Of a stretch of 64,000 nucleotides of DNA, positions 28,868 to 39,159 are shown piece by piece. A model generated the notes under the pieces. It saw nothing but the letters and a program-made list of their open reading frames with translations. It was not told the DNA's origin and did not search any database. Position numbers and translations under genes: made by a program. Every line of letters starts with the position of its first letter. Within the stretch, counting starts at the first letter, position 1. Source of the DNA: a gamma proteobacterium symbiont of Stewartia floridana (GTDB taxonomy: Bacteria > Pseudomonadota > Gammaproteobacteria > Chromatiales > Chromatiaceae); contig NAUB01000022.1 of assembly GCA_003676145.1 (NCBI GenBank), forward strand, positions 1 to 64,000. Direction: 5' to 3'.

Positions 28868-29620
28868 TCAGCTCAATGCAAACTCCTCGGGATAATCCAC
28901 CTGTGTCAGACAGAGCCCTTGAGGTGGTGCTGTCACCCCACCCAGGGTGCGATCACGCAGCGCCAGGATCTCATCAGCCCAGCTCTCGGACTGCTCCCCC
29001 TTGCCGATCGCGATCAGCACGCCGGCTATATTTCTTACCATATGATGCAGAAACGCATTGGCATGGACTTCGATGCTCAACATCTCCCCCTGACGGCTGA
29101 CCGACAGACTGTGCACTGTCCTGACCGGATGTTTTGCCTGACATCCGAGTGCCCGATAGGAGGAAAAATCGTGGGTACCGACCAGGGATTGAGCGGCCCG
29201 GTGCATCGCCTCTTCATCCAGAGGTTTATGAATCCATACGGCCCGGTCACGCCACAATGCGGAGCGATAGGTCCGGTTGAGTATCTGATAGCGGTAGTGC
29301 CTGCCGATTGCACTGAAGCGGGCATGGAAATCTTCGGGCATCGGTTTCGCCCAACAGATGCTCACATCCGCAGGCAGATTGACATTGGTACCTAACACCC
29401 AAGAGCGTTCTGTTCTTACTGACGGGGTATCGAAGTGCACGATCTGTCCCGTAGCGTGAACGCCCGTATCTGTGCGTCCGGCACAATGTACCGTTACTTC
29501 ATGATCGGCAACTTTTGAGAGTGCGATCTGCAGTGACTCCTGAACACTGCGCACATCCCCCTGGAACTGCCAGCCATGAAAAGCCGTACCGTCATACTCA
29601 ACCCCCAGAGCCACTCTCAT
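28868..29620 (-). CDS. truA: tRNA pseudouridine(38-40) synthase
   Basis: Modifies U38-U40 in the anticodon arm of tRNAs. It has 250 residues. The catalytic Asp51 is in CAGRTDTGVHATGQ. The N terminus VALGVEYDGTAFHGWQFQ and the SYRALGCQAKHPVRTVHS and NAFLHHMVRNIAGVLIAIG blocks are typical. It lies between fimV and trpF as in Pseudomonas. A transcription terminator after fimV separates the two, so truA may head the next transcript. Confidence 0.96.
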   Translation of the reverse strand: MRVALGVEYDGTAFHGWQFQGDVRSVQESLQIALSKVADHEVTVHCAGRTDTGVHATGQIVHFDTPSVRTERSWVLGTNVNLPADVSICWAKPMPEDFHARFSAIGRHYRYQILNRTYRSALWRDRAVWIHKPLDEEAMHRAAQSLVGTHDFSSYRALGCQAKHPVRTVHSLSVSRQGEMLSIEVHANAFLHHMVRNIAGVLIAIGKGEQSESWADEILALRDRTLGGVTAPPQGLCLTQVDYPEEFALS

Positions 29621-29777
29621 TGAACTGTCTGCCTGCAGCGATCGGATTCGACCGCGCCTCTGTCAAACCAACTCTGGTGGCCGGTGACTCGCCCCAACAG
29701 CGCTGTTTTGTATGCAGGATAAGAAGAACAAGTCTTGCGTCGGTACATATTCGAATTGAAAGCTCCTGAAACAGAAA

Positions 29778-29796
29778 GGGCGCACTCTGTGCGCCC
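29778..29796 (-). terminator. Rho-independent terminator downstream of fimV
   Basis: A perfect 8-bp stem GGGCGCAC with loop AGA/TCT and GTGCGCCC. On the minus strand it is followed by TTTCTGTTT. A second hairpin (CGGACAG-GAT-CTGTCCG, 29808-29824) lies just before it on the same transcript. Confidence 0.75.
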
Positions 29797-29837
29797 CTCA
29801 TATAACCCGGACAGGATCTGTCCGAAGTGGATGACAA

Positions 29838-32633
29838 TCAGCTGCTAAGATTGCTTAACAGTTCTTGAGCCTCTTTCTGCTGATTCTCACTTCCCTCGCC
29901 GACAACCTCTTCGAGGATGCTCTTGGCCCCTTCGTTGTCACCCATATCGATATAGGCCCGGGCCAGGTCGAGCTTGGTTGTGATCTCATCCGTGGAATCC
30001 AGGTCGAGGTTCTCGCTGTGGCTCTGCAGCAGGCTCAGCTCATCAGCCTCATTGGATTCTTCGTTATCCAGATCGGTTGAGATGCCTTCCAACTCACGCT
30101 CGATACTCTCGAGATCGAGATTGTCCAGTACCTCTGAATCCTCCATTTCAACCTGGTCTTCAACACCATCGATGGCTTCGCTATCGTCGACATCGGAGAG
30201 ATCAAAAGGCAGTGGATCCTCATTCATCTCCTCGGCGGCAGGTGCGGAATCGATTCCGGAAGGCACAGAATCCACTTCAAGATCGCTCAGGTCGATATCC
30301 AGCGCATCGGAATCCTCCATTGCTGGTGTAGACTCGGAACCATCCATTTTGTTCAGAAATTCTGAATCCAGAGAGAGATCGGCTTCGAGGGTTTCGGAAT
30401 CCATCTCATCCAGGTTCTCGAGACCGCTCAGGTCCATGGAGTCCAGCTCATCGGATACGTCTTCCGCTGGTGCCGAGACTTCCGCCACAGCGTCCTCAAC
30501 AGCCGGTGCGGATACATCCTCATCTGACAGTTGCCCCAGATCCAGACCCAGGTCATCCATATCATCCGCCATATCCGCTGCGGCTAGACCCGCTGCGCCG
30601 GCAAACAGAGCATAACCGGGATTGAGCTCTTTACCCATGGTCGCAATCTTCGACCAGGCATCAGGCTGCTGCTCTTCCAGACCATTGTCATGCAACTGCT
30701 GAGCAAGGTTGGTATAGGCATCCGATTTCTTGGCCGAGAAATAGATCTCGAGCAGTTTGTGTTTCAACTCTTCCCGTTCAGGGTACTTCTCAATCGCCTG
30801 ATTGATCAGCTCTTCCGCCTGCTGGTAACGTCCATAGGCGATGTAGACATCGGCCTCGGAGAGAGGATCGACTTCACCCGTCTCATCCTGCAAGGCATCG
30901 ATATCGCTGGGTGAAAAGTCACTCATGAAAGAGGTTTCATCAGTCGGTGAAGTCAGCGAGCTGCTGTCGTCCACACCGGAAGGTGCGATATCACTATCCG
31001 GCGAAACCAGGATACTCTCGGCAAATTCCGCTTCGGCCTCTTTACGACGGCGCATGATCATCGCCAACAAACCAAGCAACAGTACGCCGGCACCACCGAT
31101 GATGGCCACCATTGTGCTGTTCTCTTTCAAGCCATCGAAATAGCTGACTTTCTTTTCAGGCAGTTTGGCTACCGGTGGTTTTGCCAACTCGGGCTCCGGC
31201 ATCGCCGGTTTGCTCTCCGGCGCTTTCGCGACGGGCGGTGGTTCAGCCACAGCCGGTGGCTCAACGGCCGGAGGCGCCATCTGTTCCTTGGCCTGCTGTT
31301 CAGCAATCTTCGCCTCGATATCGACCTCTTCGATGACCGTGCCTTCAGGTACCGGAATGACCGGTTCTGCCGCTTTCTCCATTGGCGCTGCCGGCTCGGC
31401 CTCTGTCATGGCGACCGGCTCTTCGGGCGCCATCTCTTCAGCTACCATCTCTTCAGCTGGCGGTTCCGCCATCGGGGCTTCAGCTGCAGGCTCCATCTCC
31501 TGCATCTTTTCGGCTGCCACACTTTGAGCGGCCTGTACTTCGGCAAGCTGATCACTCTTGAGGGTCAGCAGCCTTTGGATGTCCTGGATCTGTTTTTCCA
31601 GCTCCTGAACACGGGATTTCAGCGCGCTGTTCTCCTGCAGAGCCCCTTCATTGGACTCCCGCACGAGCATGATCTCTTGTTGCAGCTGCTCAATCTCAGC
31701 GGATTCAGCCTGACCCTCCCGCTCGGCCGATTCACCGGCGCCAGGCTTGGGTGAGACCAGCTTCAGACGATCCTCGGGAGTCGGAGCCGCAGCTGGTGCA
31801 GGCGCCACAGCAGCTTGCTGCTGGCGACTCGGAGCCGCAGCTCTTGTGCCGGATTTCCACTCTCTGGTCTGGGCAAGAAACTCCTCACGGGCAGCCCGTT
31901 TGGAAAGTCCAGTGACCTCCGCATCCTCGGGCAGACGCAGAATCTTGCCAACCTTCAGGTTGTTCACATTGTTGTTGATGAAGGCGGATGGATTGTGATC
32001 CAGCAACGACATCATCACCTGTTCGATGGACTCATCGCCTTCCTGCATCTGCTTGGCGATGTTCCATAGATTGTCATTCGGCTGTACCGGTCCGTACTCC
32101 CTGCCGCCTGCAGAACTCATAGCGCTCTCAGACATGGGGGCAGAGGCGGCCGGTGCTCTGCGGCTGGGCATCACTTTGCTCACCACAGGCTGGCTCCTGG
32201 CGACCGGAGCAGCCACCGGGGCCGGCTTACGGCTCAGGGTCACTGGCGGGTCGAGCAGTACGGTGAATTCCCTCACCAGCCTGCCCTTTGGCCAATTGAC
32301 TTCCACCAGAAAATTCAGGAACGGCTCCCGGATCGCATCTCTACTGGTAATCGTGATTACCGGTTTTCCCGATGCGGTCAGCTGGGGCGTGAATTTCAAA
32401 CCGGTCAGGTGGAAAGGCCTGTCCATGCCTGCTTTTTTAAAGGCCTCATGCGAAGCCAGCGAGACACGTACATCTTGCAACTCTTCCTGGGTAACGGAAA
32501 GCAGATCGATATCGGCCTTGAAGGTTTGATTGAGTGCCGATTGAGGGTGGATTTCACCCAGTCCGAGGGCTAATGCGCCCATTGGTGATAAGGCTGTTGC
32601 AACAGCCACTGCCAGAGACAGCTTACGAATCAT
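29838..32633 (-). CDS. fimV: Pilus assembly / polar hub protein FimV
   Basis: A large inner-membrane protein organising the cell pole, type IV pilus assembly and chemosensory placement (FimV/HubP family). From the ATG at 32633, which has a perfect AGGAGG, it has 931 residues. Visible parts are a signal peptide, the conserved GLGEIHPQSALNQTFKADI N terminus, a LysM domain (EYGPVQPNDNLWNIAKQM), a coiled coil (about 310-360), a Pro/Ala/Glu-rich linker, one membrane helix (MVAIIGGAGVLLLGLLAMIM), a very acidic cytoplasmic region, and the C-terminal FimV domain (LDLARAYIDMGDNEGAKSIL). Confidence 0.93.
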   Translation of the reverse strand: MIRKLSLAVAVATALSPMGALALGLGEIHPQSALNQTFKADIDLLSVTQEELQDVRVSLASHEAFKKAGMDRPFHLTGLKFTPQLTASGKPVITITSRDAIREPFLNFLVEVNWPKGRLVREFTVLLDPPVTLSRKPAPVAAPVARSQPVVSKVMPSRRAPAASAPMSESAMSSAGGREYGPVQPNDNLWNIAKQMQEGDESIEQVMMSLLDHNPSAFINNNVNNLKVGKILRLPEDAEVTGLSKRAAREEFLAQTREWKSGTRAAAPSRQQQAAVAPAPAAAPTPEDRLKLVSPKPGAGESAEREGQAESAEIEQLQQEIMLVRESNEGALQENSALKSRVQELEKQIQDIQRLLTLKSDQLAEVQAAQSVAAEKMQEMEPAAEAPMAEPPAEEMVAEEMAPEEPVAMTEAEPAAPMEKAAEPVIPVPEGTVIEEVDIEAKIAEQQAKEQMAPPAVEPPAVAEPPPVAKAPESKPAMPEPELAKPPVAKLPEKKVSYFDGLKENSTMVAIIGGAGVLLLGLLAMIMRRRKEAEAEFAESILVSPDSDIAPSGVDDSSSLTSPTDETSFMSDFSPSDIDALQDETGEVDPLSEADVYIAYGRYQQAEELINQAIEKYPEREELKHKLLEIYFSAKKSDAYTNLAQQLHDNGLEEQQPDAWSKIATMGKELNPGYALFAGAAGLAAADMADDMDDLGLDLGQLSDEDVSAPAVEDAVAEVSAPAEDVSDELDSMDLSGLENLDEMDSETLEADLSLDSEFLNKMDGSESTPAMEDSDALDIDLSDLEVDSVPSGIDSAPAAEEMNEDPLPFDLSDVDDSEAIDGVEDQVEMEDSEVLDNLDLESIERELEGISTDLDNEESNEADELSLLQSHSENLDLDSTDEITTKLDLARAYIDMGDNEGAKSILEEVVGEGSENQQKEAQELLSNLSS

Positions 32634-32748
32634 GCTTCCTCCTTGCCAGAAAACATATCCACCAGTCAAAAAGTCACCTTGACGAGTGGGTCAGAGGCCC
32701 GCCGTACAGCCCCGATCGGTTTTAGAATAAACTTAATAATCAGTCGCT

Positions 32749-32779
32749 AACTATAGCTTATGAATGATCTTTTTACCAA
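32749..32779 (-). promoter_or_regulatory. Putative sigma-70 promoter of fimV
   Basis: On the minus strand TTGGTA, 18 bases, TATAGT, about 115 bases upstream of the fimV start. The match is fair; no mapping is available. Confidence 0.4.
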
Positions 32780-32968
32780 AAGTTAAAGGATCATCACACT
32801 AAATATTGCAATACTGTACAAGTTGATGGCGATAACCGCTAAAAGTGAGAATTCGGTCTTACTTTTAACAATCAGCCCAAGCGGTCTCAGAGGGAAGGGG
32901 CAACCTCCCTCCGGCCGACTCAGAATTGCCATACTGGCACACTCGGGGACAACTGCTGGCTTGTCTCG

Positions 32969-34084
32969 TCACCCTTCCAGCAGAATCCTCAGCATGCGCC
33001 GCAATGGCTCTGCAGCTCCCCATAACAACTGATCACCCACAGTGAAGGCATTCAGATACTCTTCACCCAGATTCATTTTACGTAGACGCCCGACGGGTAC
33101 AGTCAGTGTGCCGGTTACCTTGGCGGGGTTCAGCTCATCGACTGTCAGTTCACGCTCGTTGGGAACAACTTTTACCCAACTGTTGGCGCCATCCAGTATT
33201 GACTCCACCTCGTCTATCGGCACATCCTTACGTAACTTTATGGTCAGTGCCTGACTGTGGCAGCGCATAGCGCCAATTCGCACACAAGTTCCATCGATTG
33301 GTACCGGGTTCTCACTTCGTCCCAGAATCTTGTTGGTCTCAACAAAGCCCTTCCACTCCTCTTTACTCTGGCCATTCTCCAATGGCACATCGATCCAGGG
33401 GATCAGGCTTCCGGCAAGGGCAGCCCCGAAGTTGTCTGTTGGGAATCCATCGTCGCGCATGGTATCGGCCACTTTGCGGTCGATATCCAGAATCGCTGAA
33501 GCGGGATCGACCAATTGATCATGCACCGCCGTCTCCAGAGCACCCATCTGACTGATCAGTTCACGCATGTTACGCGCGCCTGCACCGGATGCCGCCTGAT
33601 AGGTCATCGAAGTGGTCCACTCGACCAGATCCTCTTGAAACAGACCACCGAGCGCCATCAGCATCAGACTGACAGTACAGTTGCCGCCGATGAAATCGCG
33701 CCGCCCATCGGCCAGGCCGTTACGGATCACCGACTCATTTACCGGGTCGAGTACGATCAGAGTGTGGTCCTTCATACGCAGACTGGATGCCGCATCGATC
33801 CAGTAACCCTGCCAACCAGCAGCACGCAACTGATCGTAGACCTGATTGGTGTAGCTACCGCCCTGACAGGTGACGATCGCTTCCATCGCCATCAGTTCCT
33901 CGATATTCGTTGCATCTTTCAGTGCCGGAATCGGTTTTCCAATATCCGGACCCGCCTGCCCGACCTGGGAGGTGGTAAAAAAGACCGGCTCATCGATCAG
34001 GGAGAAATCCCCCTCATCAAGCATTCGGCCCATCAGTACCGAACCCACCATGCCACGCCAACCTACGAAACCGACTCTTTTCAT
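32969..34084 (-). CDS. asd: Aspartate-semialdehyde dehydrogenase
   Basis: An NADPH enzyme that reduces aspartyl phosphate to the semialdehyde, feeding Lys, Thr, Met and diaminopimelate synthesis. From the ATG at 34084 it has 371 residues, starting [18 protein letters not shown] exactly like the proteobacterial type. A TTG two codons earlier is in frame but not preferred. The nucleophile is Cys136 (GGNCTVSLM). It lies between leuB and fimV, the conserved order in Pseudomonas relatives. Confidence 0.96.
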   Translation of the reverse strand: MKRVGFVGWRGMVGSVLMGRMLDEGDFSLIDEPVFFTTSQVGQAGPDIGKPIPALKDATNIEELMAMEAIVTCQGGSYTNQVYDQLRAAGWQGYWIDAASSLRMKDHTLIVLDPVNESVIRNGLADGRRDFIGGNCTVSLMLMALGGLFQEDLVEWTTSMTYQAASGAGARNMRELISQMGALETAVHDQLVDPASAILDIDRKVADTMRDDGFPTDNFGAALAGSLIPWIDVPLENGQSKEEWKGFVETNKILGRSENPVPIDGTCVRIGAMRCHSQALTIKLRKDVPIDEVESILDGANSWVKVVPNERELTVDELNPAKVTGTLTVPVGRLRKMNLGEEYLNAFTVGDQLLWGAAEPLRRMLRILLEG

Positions 34085-34239
34085 CTTCAATTAACCCGTT
34101 TAAAAACATGTCGAACAGGACGATTCCTGACGACTGGATACCTTATATCAACATAGATTCAGCCTGGAATCATTTCCAATCCATCAACCGCCGTCGTGGA
34201 TTTAGTGATTCCAGACTCAAGCTATCAATACCACCACAC

Positions 34240-35316
34240 TCAATCCAATGCGGCAACAACCGCATCACCCATGGTTTCACAATTTACCTCAGTCATCCCC
34301 TCGGCAAAGATATCGGGGGTGCGCAGACCCTGATCCAACACCTTGTCGACAGCCGCCTCCACCCGCTCAGCCATCTCCGGTTCGTTCAGGCTGTAACGCA
34401 GCATCATCGCCACCGAGAGTATGGTCGCCAGAGGATTGGCCACGCCCTGCCCTGCGATATCGGGGGCTGAGCCGTGGATCGGCTCATACATGCCCTTGCC
34501 CTGCTCATCCAGAGAGGCGGATGGCAGCATGCCGATGGAACCGGTCAGCATGGCAGCACAATCGGAGAGGATATCGCCGAACATGTTGGTGGTGACCATG
34601 ACATCGAACTGTTTTGGCCATTTCACCAACTGCATGGCGGCATTATCCACATACATGTGGCTCAGTTCGACGTCGGCATACTCTTCCCCGACCCGGCTGA
34701 CCACTTCCCGCCAGAGTTCGGTACATTCAAGCACATTGGCCTTGTCCACAGAACAGACCCGACTATCCCGCTTTCTGGCGATATCAAAGGCCACCCGGGC
34801 GATGCGGTCCACTTCAGACTCCTGGTAGACCAGGGTATTGAATCCCTGTTTTTCACCACCTTCCAGTTCCCTGATGCCTCTGGGCTGTCCGAAATAGATA
34901 CCGCCGGTCAGTTCACGCACGATCATGATATCGAGTCCGGCCACGATCTCGGCTTTCAGACTGGAAGCGTCCGCCAGCTGAGGATAGAGAATCGCCGGAC
35001 GCAGATTGGCGAACAGATTGAGTGAGGAACGCAGCCCCAGCAACCCCTTCTCAGGTCGGATGGAGATATCGAGCTGCTCCCATTTGGGTCCACCAACCGC
35101 TCCGAGCAGTATGGCATCCGCCTCTTTGGCCAGCTCCAGTGTCGCATCAGGCAAGGGTCCACCGGTGGCGTCGATGGCGGCTCCACCGACCAACGCCTCA
35201 TCCATCTCCACGTCGAAGCCAAATCGATCGCGCAGCGCCGCCAGCACTTTCACCGCTTCAGTCACAATCTCGGGCCCGATACCGTCACCAGGCAGAATCA
35301 AAATTTGTTTGCTCAT
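34240..35316 (-). CDS. leuB: 3-isopropylmalate dehydrogenase
   Basis: NAD-dependent oxidative decarboxylation of 3-isopropylmalate in leucine synthesis. It has 358 residues. [19 protein letters not shown] at the N terminus, the substrate arginines in [10 protein letters not shown] and [17 protein letters not shown], the metal site [15 protein letters not shown], and the NAD region [20 protein letters not shown] are all present. It closes the leuC-leuD-leuB operon, 13 bases after leuD. Confidence 0.97.
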   Translation of the reverse strand: MSKQILILPGDGIGPEIVTEAVKVLAALRDRFGFDVEMDEALVGGAAIDATGGPLPDATLELAKEADAILLGAVGGPKWEQLDISIRPEKGLLGLRSSLNLFANLRPAILYPQLADASSLKAEIVAGLDIMIVRELTGGIYFGQPRGIRELEGGEKQGFNTLVYQESEVDRIARVAFDIARKRDSRVCSVDKANVLECTELWREVVSRVGEEYADVELSHMYVDNAAMQLVKWPKQFDVMVTTNMFGDILSDCAAMLTGSIGMLPSASLDEQGKGMYEPIHGSAPDIAGQGVANPLATILSVAMMLRYSLNEPEMAERVEAAVDKVLDQGLRTPDIFAEGMTEVNCETMGDAVVAALD

Positions 35317-35328
35317 CGAAAAATTACC

Positions 35329-35967
35329 TCAAGAAAAGAGCCAGGGCGCTTCATCGGCACGACGCGCTTCGTAGGCTTTGATCAGATCCACATGTTGCAG
35401 AGTCAGGCCGATATCATCCAGCCCGTTGAGCAAACAGTGTTTACGGAAAGGATCCACTTCAAATGGGATAGGCGCGGCATCGCCAACCACCAGCTGCTGT
35501 TGCTGCAGATCCACAGTTAAGGAGAGCGCCTGCTCAAGGCTCGCCTGAGCAAACAGTTCATCCACAATTTTCTCATCAAGAACAACAGGTAATATGCCAT
35601 TCTTGAAACAGTTATTAAAGAAAATGTCGGCATAACTCGGGGCAATAATGACGCGGAATCCGTAGTCTTCCAGCGCCCAGGGGGCATGCTCCCGGGAAGA
35701 TCCACAACCAAAATTCTCCCGGGTCAGCAGCACCTGAGCCCCCTGATAACGGGAATCGTTGAGTACGAACTCCGGATTCAGTGGGCGCTTGCTGTTATCC
35801 ATGCCCGGCTCACCATGATCCAGGTAGCGCCACTCATCGAACAGATTGGGGCCGAAACCGGACCGTTTGATCGACTTCAGAAACTGCTTCGGAATAATGG
35901 CATCGGTATCCACATTGGATCGATCCAACGGGCAGACGGTGCCGGTAAAGGTCTCGAATTTTTCCAT
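35329..35967 (-). CDS. leuD: 3-isopropylmalate dehydratase small subunit
   Basis: The small subunit of the isopropylmalate isomerase, which swivels over the iron-sulfur subunit LeuC. It has 212 residues. The N terminus ([20 protein letters not shown]) and the substrate-specificity loop [19 protein letters not shown] are diagnostic. It lies in order with leuC and leuB; the leuC gap is 75 bases. Confidence 0.96.
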   Translation of the reverse strand: MEKFETFTGTVCPLDRSNVDTDAIIPKQFLKSIKRSGFGPNLFDEWRYLDHGEPGMDNSKRPLNPEFVLNDSRYQGAQVLLTRENFGCGSSREHAPWALEDYGFRVIIAPSYADIFFNNCFKNGILPVVLDEKIVDELFAQASLEQALSLTVDLQQQQLVVGDAAPIPFEVDPFRKHCLLNGLDDIGLTLQHVDLIKAYEARRADEAPWLFS

Positions 35968-36042
35968 CCTGTATTCCTCAAATTCAGTATTAGTCCAATA
36001 ATTTCAATTAATTGAAACTAATACCTAATGTTAATTCTTCTG

Positions 36043-37446
36043 TTAGATCTCAACGAAGTGACCATGGATGGCCGCTGCCGCAGCCATCGCCGGGCTGACC
36101 AGATGGGTGCGGCCACCCTGCCCCTGTCGTCCCTCAAAATTGCGATTTGAAGTGGAGGCGCATCGCTCACCCGACTCCAGGCGGTCTGCGTTCATCGCCA
36201 GACACATGGAACAACCGGGCTCACGCCACTCGAATCCCGCTTCGACAAAGATCTTATCCAGACCCTCCTGCTCGGCCTGCGCCTTGACCAGACCGGAACC
36301 CGGTACGATCAGAGCGAGTTTGACGTTGGATGCCACCTGTTGACCTTTCGCCACCTGGGCCGCCGCGCGCAGGTCCTCGATTCGAGAGTTGGTACAGGAA
36401 CCGATGAAAACCTTATCCACAGCAATATCCTGGATGGGCGTGCCCGCCTCCAGTCCCATGTACTCAAGTGCCCGGCGCATACCGTCTGCCTTCACTTTAT
36501 CCGCTTCGTCCGCCGGATCGGGTACGGCTTGATCGACGCCAACCACCATCTCCGGTGAGGTGCCCCAGGTGACCTGAGGTTTGATGGCGGCCCCATCGAG
36601 AATCACAACTTTGTCAAATTCAGCGCCGGGATCCGTGTGCAGGGTCTGCCAGTAGGCGACGGCCTTATCCCAATCGTCCCCTTGCGGGGCATAGGGTCGA
36701 CCTTTGACGTAGTCGATGGTCTTCTGGTCCACCGCCACGAAGCCAGCCCTGGCGCCTGCCTCGATGGCCATATTGCAGAGTGTCAGACGACCTTCGATGG
36801 AGAGGGCTTCGATCGCATCCCCGGCGAACTCGATCGCGTATCCGGTGCCACCCGCAGTGCCGATTTTACCGATGATCGCCAATACGATGTCTTTTGCGGT
36901 AACCCCGGCAGCGACCGGCCCATCGACCCGTACCTGCATCGACTTGGATTTTTTCTGAATCAGGCACTGGGTCGCCAGAACGTGCTCAACCTCGGAGGTG
37001 CCGATACCGAAAGCCAGAGCACCCATGGCGCCATGGGTCGAGGTGTGGGAGTCACCGCAGACCACGGTCATACCCGGCAGGGTGGCACCCTGCTCCGGAC
37101 CGATCACATGCACGATGCCCTGCCTGGGATCGAGCATCTCAAACTCGGTGATGGCGAAATCCCGACAGTTCTGATCCAGGGTCTCCACCTGCAGCCGGGA
37201 GACTGGATCGACTATGGTCGACACCCCACCCGAACGCTCTGTGGTCGGAACATTATGATCCGGCGTGGCCAGGTTGGCCTCGGTGCGCCAGGGTTTACGC
37301 CCGGCCAGACGCAGACCTTCGAAGGCCTGGGGCGAGGTCACTTCATGTACCAGGTGCCGATCGATATAGATCAGCGCCGTACCATCCTCATCGGTACGCA
37401 CCAGATGGGACTCCCAAAGTTTGTCGTAAAGCGTTTTGGCACTCAT
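36043..37446 (-). CDS. leuC: 3-isopropylmalate dehydratase large subunit
   Basis: An aconitase-family protein carrying the [4Fe-4S] cluster that interconverts 2- and 3-isopropylmalate. It has 467 residues. The active-site blocks [20 protein letters not shown] and [15 protein letters not shown], and the Cys pair in [11 protein letters not shown], give the three cluster ligands. It is the first gene of leuCDB and divergent from a LysR-type regulator, 124 bases apart from its start. Confidence 0.97.
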   Translation of the reverse strand: MSAKTLYDKLWESHLVRTDEDGTALIYIDRHLVHEVTSPQAFEGLRLAGRKPWRTEANLATPDHNVPTTERSGGVSTIVDPVSRLQVETLDQNCRDFAITEFEMLDPRQGIVHVIGPEQGATLPGMTVVCGDSHTSTHGAMGALAFGIGTSEVEHVLATQCLIQKKSKSMQVRVDGPVAAGVTAKDIVLAIIGKIGTAGGTGYAIEFAGDAIEALSIEGRLTLCNMAIEAGARAGFVAVDQKTIDYVKGRPYAPQGDDWDKAVAYWQTLHTDPGAEFDKVVILDGAAIKPQVTWGTSPEMVVGVDQAVPDPADEADKVKADGMRRALEYMGLEAGTPIQDIAVDKVFIGSCTNSRIEDLRAAAQVAKGQQVASNVKLALIVPGSGLVKAQAEQEGLDKIFVEAGFEWREPGCSMCLAMNADRLESGERCASTSNRNFEGRQGQGGRTHLVSPAMAAAAAIHGHFVEI

Positions 37447-37472
37447 TGTTGCTCCTAATTACTGGTCTACCG

Positions 37473-37485
37473 AGCAGACTCTGCT
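37473..37485. promoter_or_regulatory. Small palindrome between leuC and the LysR gene
   Basis: AGCAG-ACT-CTGCT, a 5-bp inverted repeat within the 124-base divergent region, with a wider GTAG...CTAC pair at 37493-37521. Either could be part of a LysR operator; the support is positional only. Confidence 0.25.
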
Positions 37486-37570
37486 GCGGCGGGTAGTCAA
37501 AACATAGGGGAGTGTGCTACATAATACAAATTCATATTTTTCATTTTTTCCATTCTTTTCAGGAATAGAT

Positions 37571-38458
37571 ATGGAGTTCGCATCACTACGCGCATTTGTC
37601 CAGGTTGCCAGGGAGGGATCGTTCTCCAACGCGGCCCAGGGCCTCTATCTGACACAGCCCGCCGTCAGCAAGCGGGTTGCAGCCCTTGAGCAGGAGTTGT
37701 CCGTGCGCCTATTCGACCGGGTGGGAAGACAGGTTTTCCTCACCGAGGCAGGTCGACAACTGTTACCCCGGGCCGAGCAGATACTGCAGCAGATGGTTGA
37801 TATCCGACGGGGTCTCTCCAATCTCTCAGGAGAGATCTCAGGTCGCCTGGTGATGGGCACCAGTCACCATATCGGACTGCATCGCCTGCCATCGGCACTG
37901 AGAAATTTTTCAGATGCCTATCCCAAAGCCGAATTGGATATCCGCTTCATGGAGTCGGAAAAGGCCTGCCTGGCGGTGGAACATGGTGAGTTGGAGATGG
38001 CTGTGGTCACCCTGCCCCTCAACCCCATCGAGGCACTTGATGCATTGAAGATCTGGCATGATCCGCTCTGTTTTGCCGTCTCACCCGATCATCAACTCGC
38101 CGAGCAGCAATCGACCAGCCTCAAGCAGCTGGTCAGCCATCCTGCGGTACTGCCAACCAAGGGAACCTATACCCGCACACTGTTGGAACAGTCGATCAAC
38201 GATAGGCAGCTGAACATCAACTGCACCTTGGCAACCGACTATCTGGAGACACTGAAAATGATGACCAGTATCGGTCTGGGCTGGAGCCTGTTGCCGGAGA
38301 TACTGCTTGAGGAGGGTCAGATTCTGAAACTTGAGGTGGCGGAGCTGCAGTTGAGTCGCTCACTCGGTATTGTGACTCATCGCAAGCGAACCCTCTCGAA
38401 TGTGGCGAACGCCATGCGCCAGCAGTTGCTGGCGCAGAGCAATCTTGAAACCACTTAG
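37571..38458 (+). CDS. LysR family transcriptional regulator
   Basis: A 295-residue LysR-type regulator. From the ATG at 37571 (TCAGGAATAGAT upstream) the winged helix-turn-helix is at residues 1-60 ([20 protein letters not shown], then [19 protein letters not shown]). It is followed by the two-lobe effector domain. A longer reading frame beginning at 37514 adds a Phe-rich extension that does not fit the family. Being divergent from leuCDB, it may control leucine synthesis, but its effector is unknown. Its stop overlaps the end of convergent ndk by four bases. Confidence 0.85.
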   Translation: MEFASLRAFVQVAREGSFSNAAQGLYLTQPAVSKRVAALEQELSVRLFDRVGRQVFLTEAGRQLLPRAEQILQQMVDIRRGLSNLSGEISGRLVMGTSHHIGLHRLPSALRNFSDAYPKAELDIRFMESEKACLAVEHGELEMAVVTLPLNPIEALDALKIWHDPLCFAVSPDHQLAEQQSTSLKQLVSHPAVLPTKGTYTRTLLEQSINDRQLNINCTLATDYLETLKMMTSIGLGWSLLPEILLEEGQILKLEVAELQLSRSLGIVTHRKRTLSNVANAMRQQLLAQSNLETT

Positions 38459-38883
38459 CGAGTGCGCTCGCAGATACCTTCCGGAAAGAAGAATTCAATC
38501 TCTACCTTGGCGGTATCGGGACCGTCGGAACCGTGCACCGCATTCTCATCAACCGTCTCGGCGAAATCGGCGCGAATGGTGCCTGACGCAGCCTCTTGCG
38601 GGTTGGTGGCGCCCATGATCTCACGGTTGCGGGTGATCGCATTCTCACCTTCCAACACCTGAACCATGACCGGGCCTGAGGTCATGAAATCGAGCAGATC
38701 ATTATAGAAAGGACGCTCTTTATGCACGGCATAGAACTCCCCGGCCTGCTCACGGCTGAGATGCAGCATCTTTGAGGCAACGATCTTCAGACCCGCGTCT
38801 TCGAAACGTGCATAGATTTTACCGATCAGGTTTTTGGCTACCGCATCGGGTTTGACGATGGAAAAAGTGCGTTCAATGGCCAT
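38455..38883 (-). CDS. ndk: Nucleoside diphosphate kinase
   Basis: Transfers gamma-phosphate between nucleoside triphosphates through a phospho-His. It has 142 residues. The catalytic His117 is in [14 protein letters not shown]. The N terminus [19 protein letters not shown] and [17 protein letters not shown] are family blocks. The C-terminal EIEFFF is normal. Convergent with the LysR gene with a four-base stop overlap. Confidence 0.97.
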   Translation of the reverse strand: MAIERTFSIVKPDAVAKNLIGKIYARFEDAGLKIVASKMLHLSREQAGEFYAVHKERPFYNDLLDFMTSGPVMVQVLEGENAITRNREIMGATNPQEAASGTIRADFAETVDENAVHGSDGPDTAKVEIEFFFPEGICERTR

Positions 38884-39003
38884 GGTATAGGGCTCCGGGG
38901 AAATTCAGGGTTGGGAACAAGCCGCTGCACGCTGAAAAGCTATGCTGCAGCGCAGCAGGTGCTGCAAAATACTCATCTGCCTGGCTAGTGTCAAGCTTAT
39001 GTT

Positions 39004-39142
39004 AGCCGCGAAGGGACGCGAATCACCGCTAATTGGCGCAAATACCAGTTAATAGCGGTTGTTAGCGATAACTGAAGCGTACCGGAACCCTAAAAAGCTA
39101 TTGGCGACATTTTGGCGGTGATTTGCGTCCATTTGCGGTTAG
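39004..39142. repeat. Inverted-repeat hairpin family B, copy 3
   Basis: The left arm is CCGCGAAGGGACGCGAATCA continuing CCGCTAATTGGCGC. The right arm ends TTTGGCGGTGATTTGCGTCC then ATTTGCGG. Inner units (AATAGCGGTTGTTAGCG) suggest more than two modules. It occupies most of the gap between the MFS gene and ndk. Confidence 0.65.
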
Positions 39143-39159
39143 ACGTAGTTGAATTTGAT

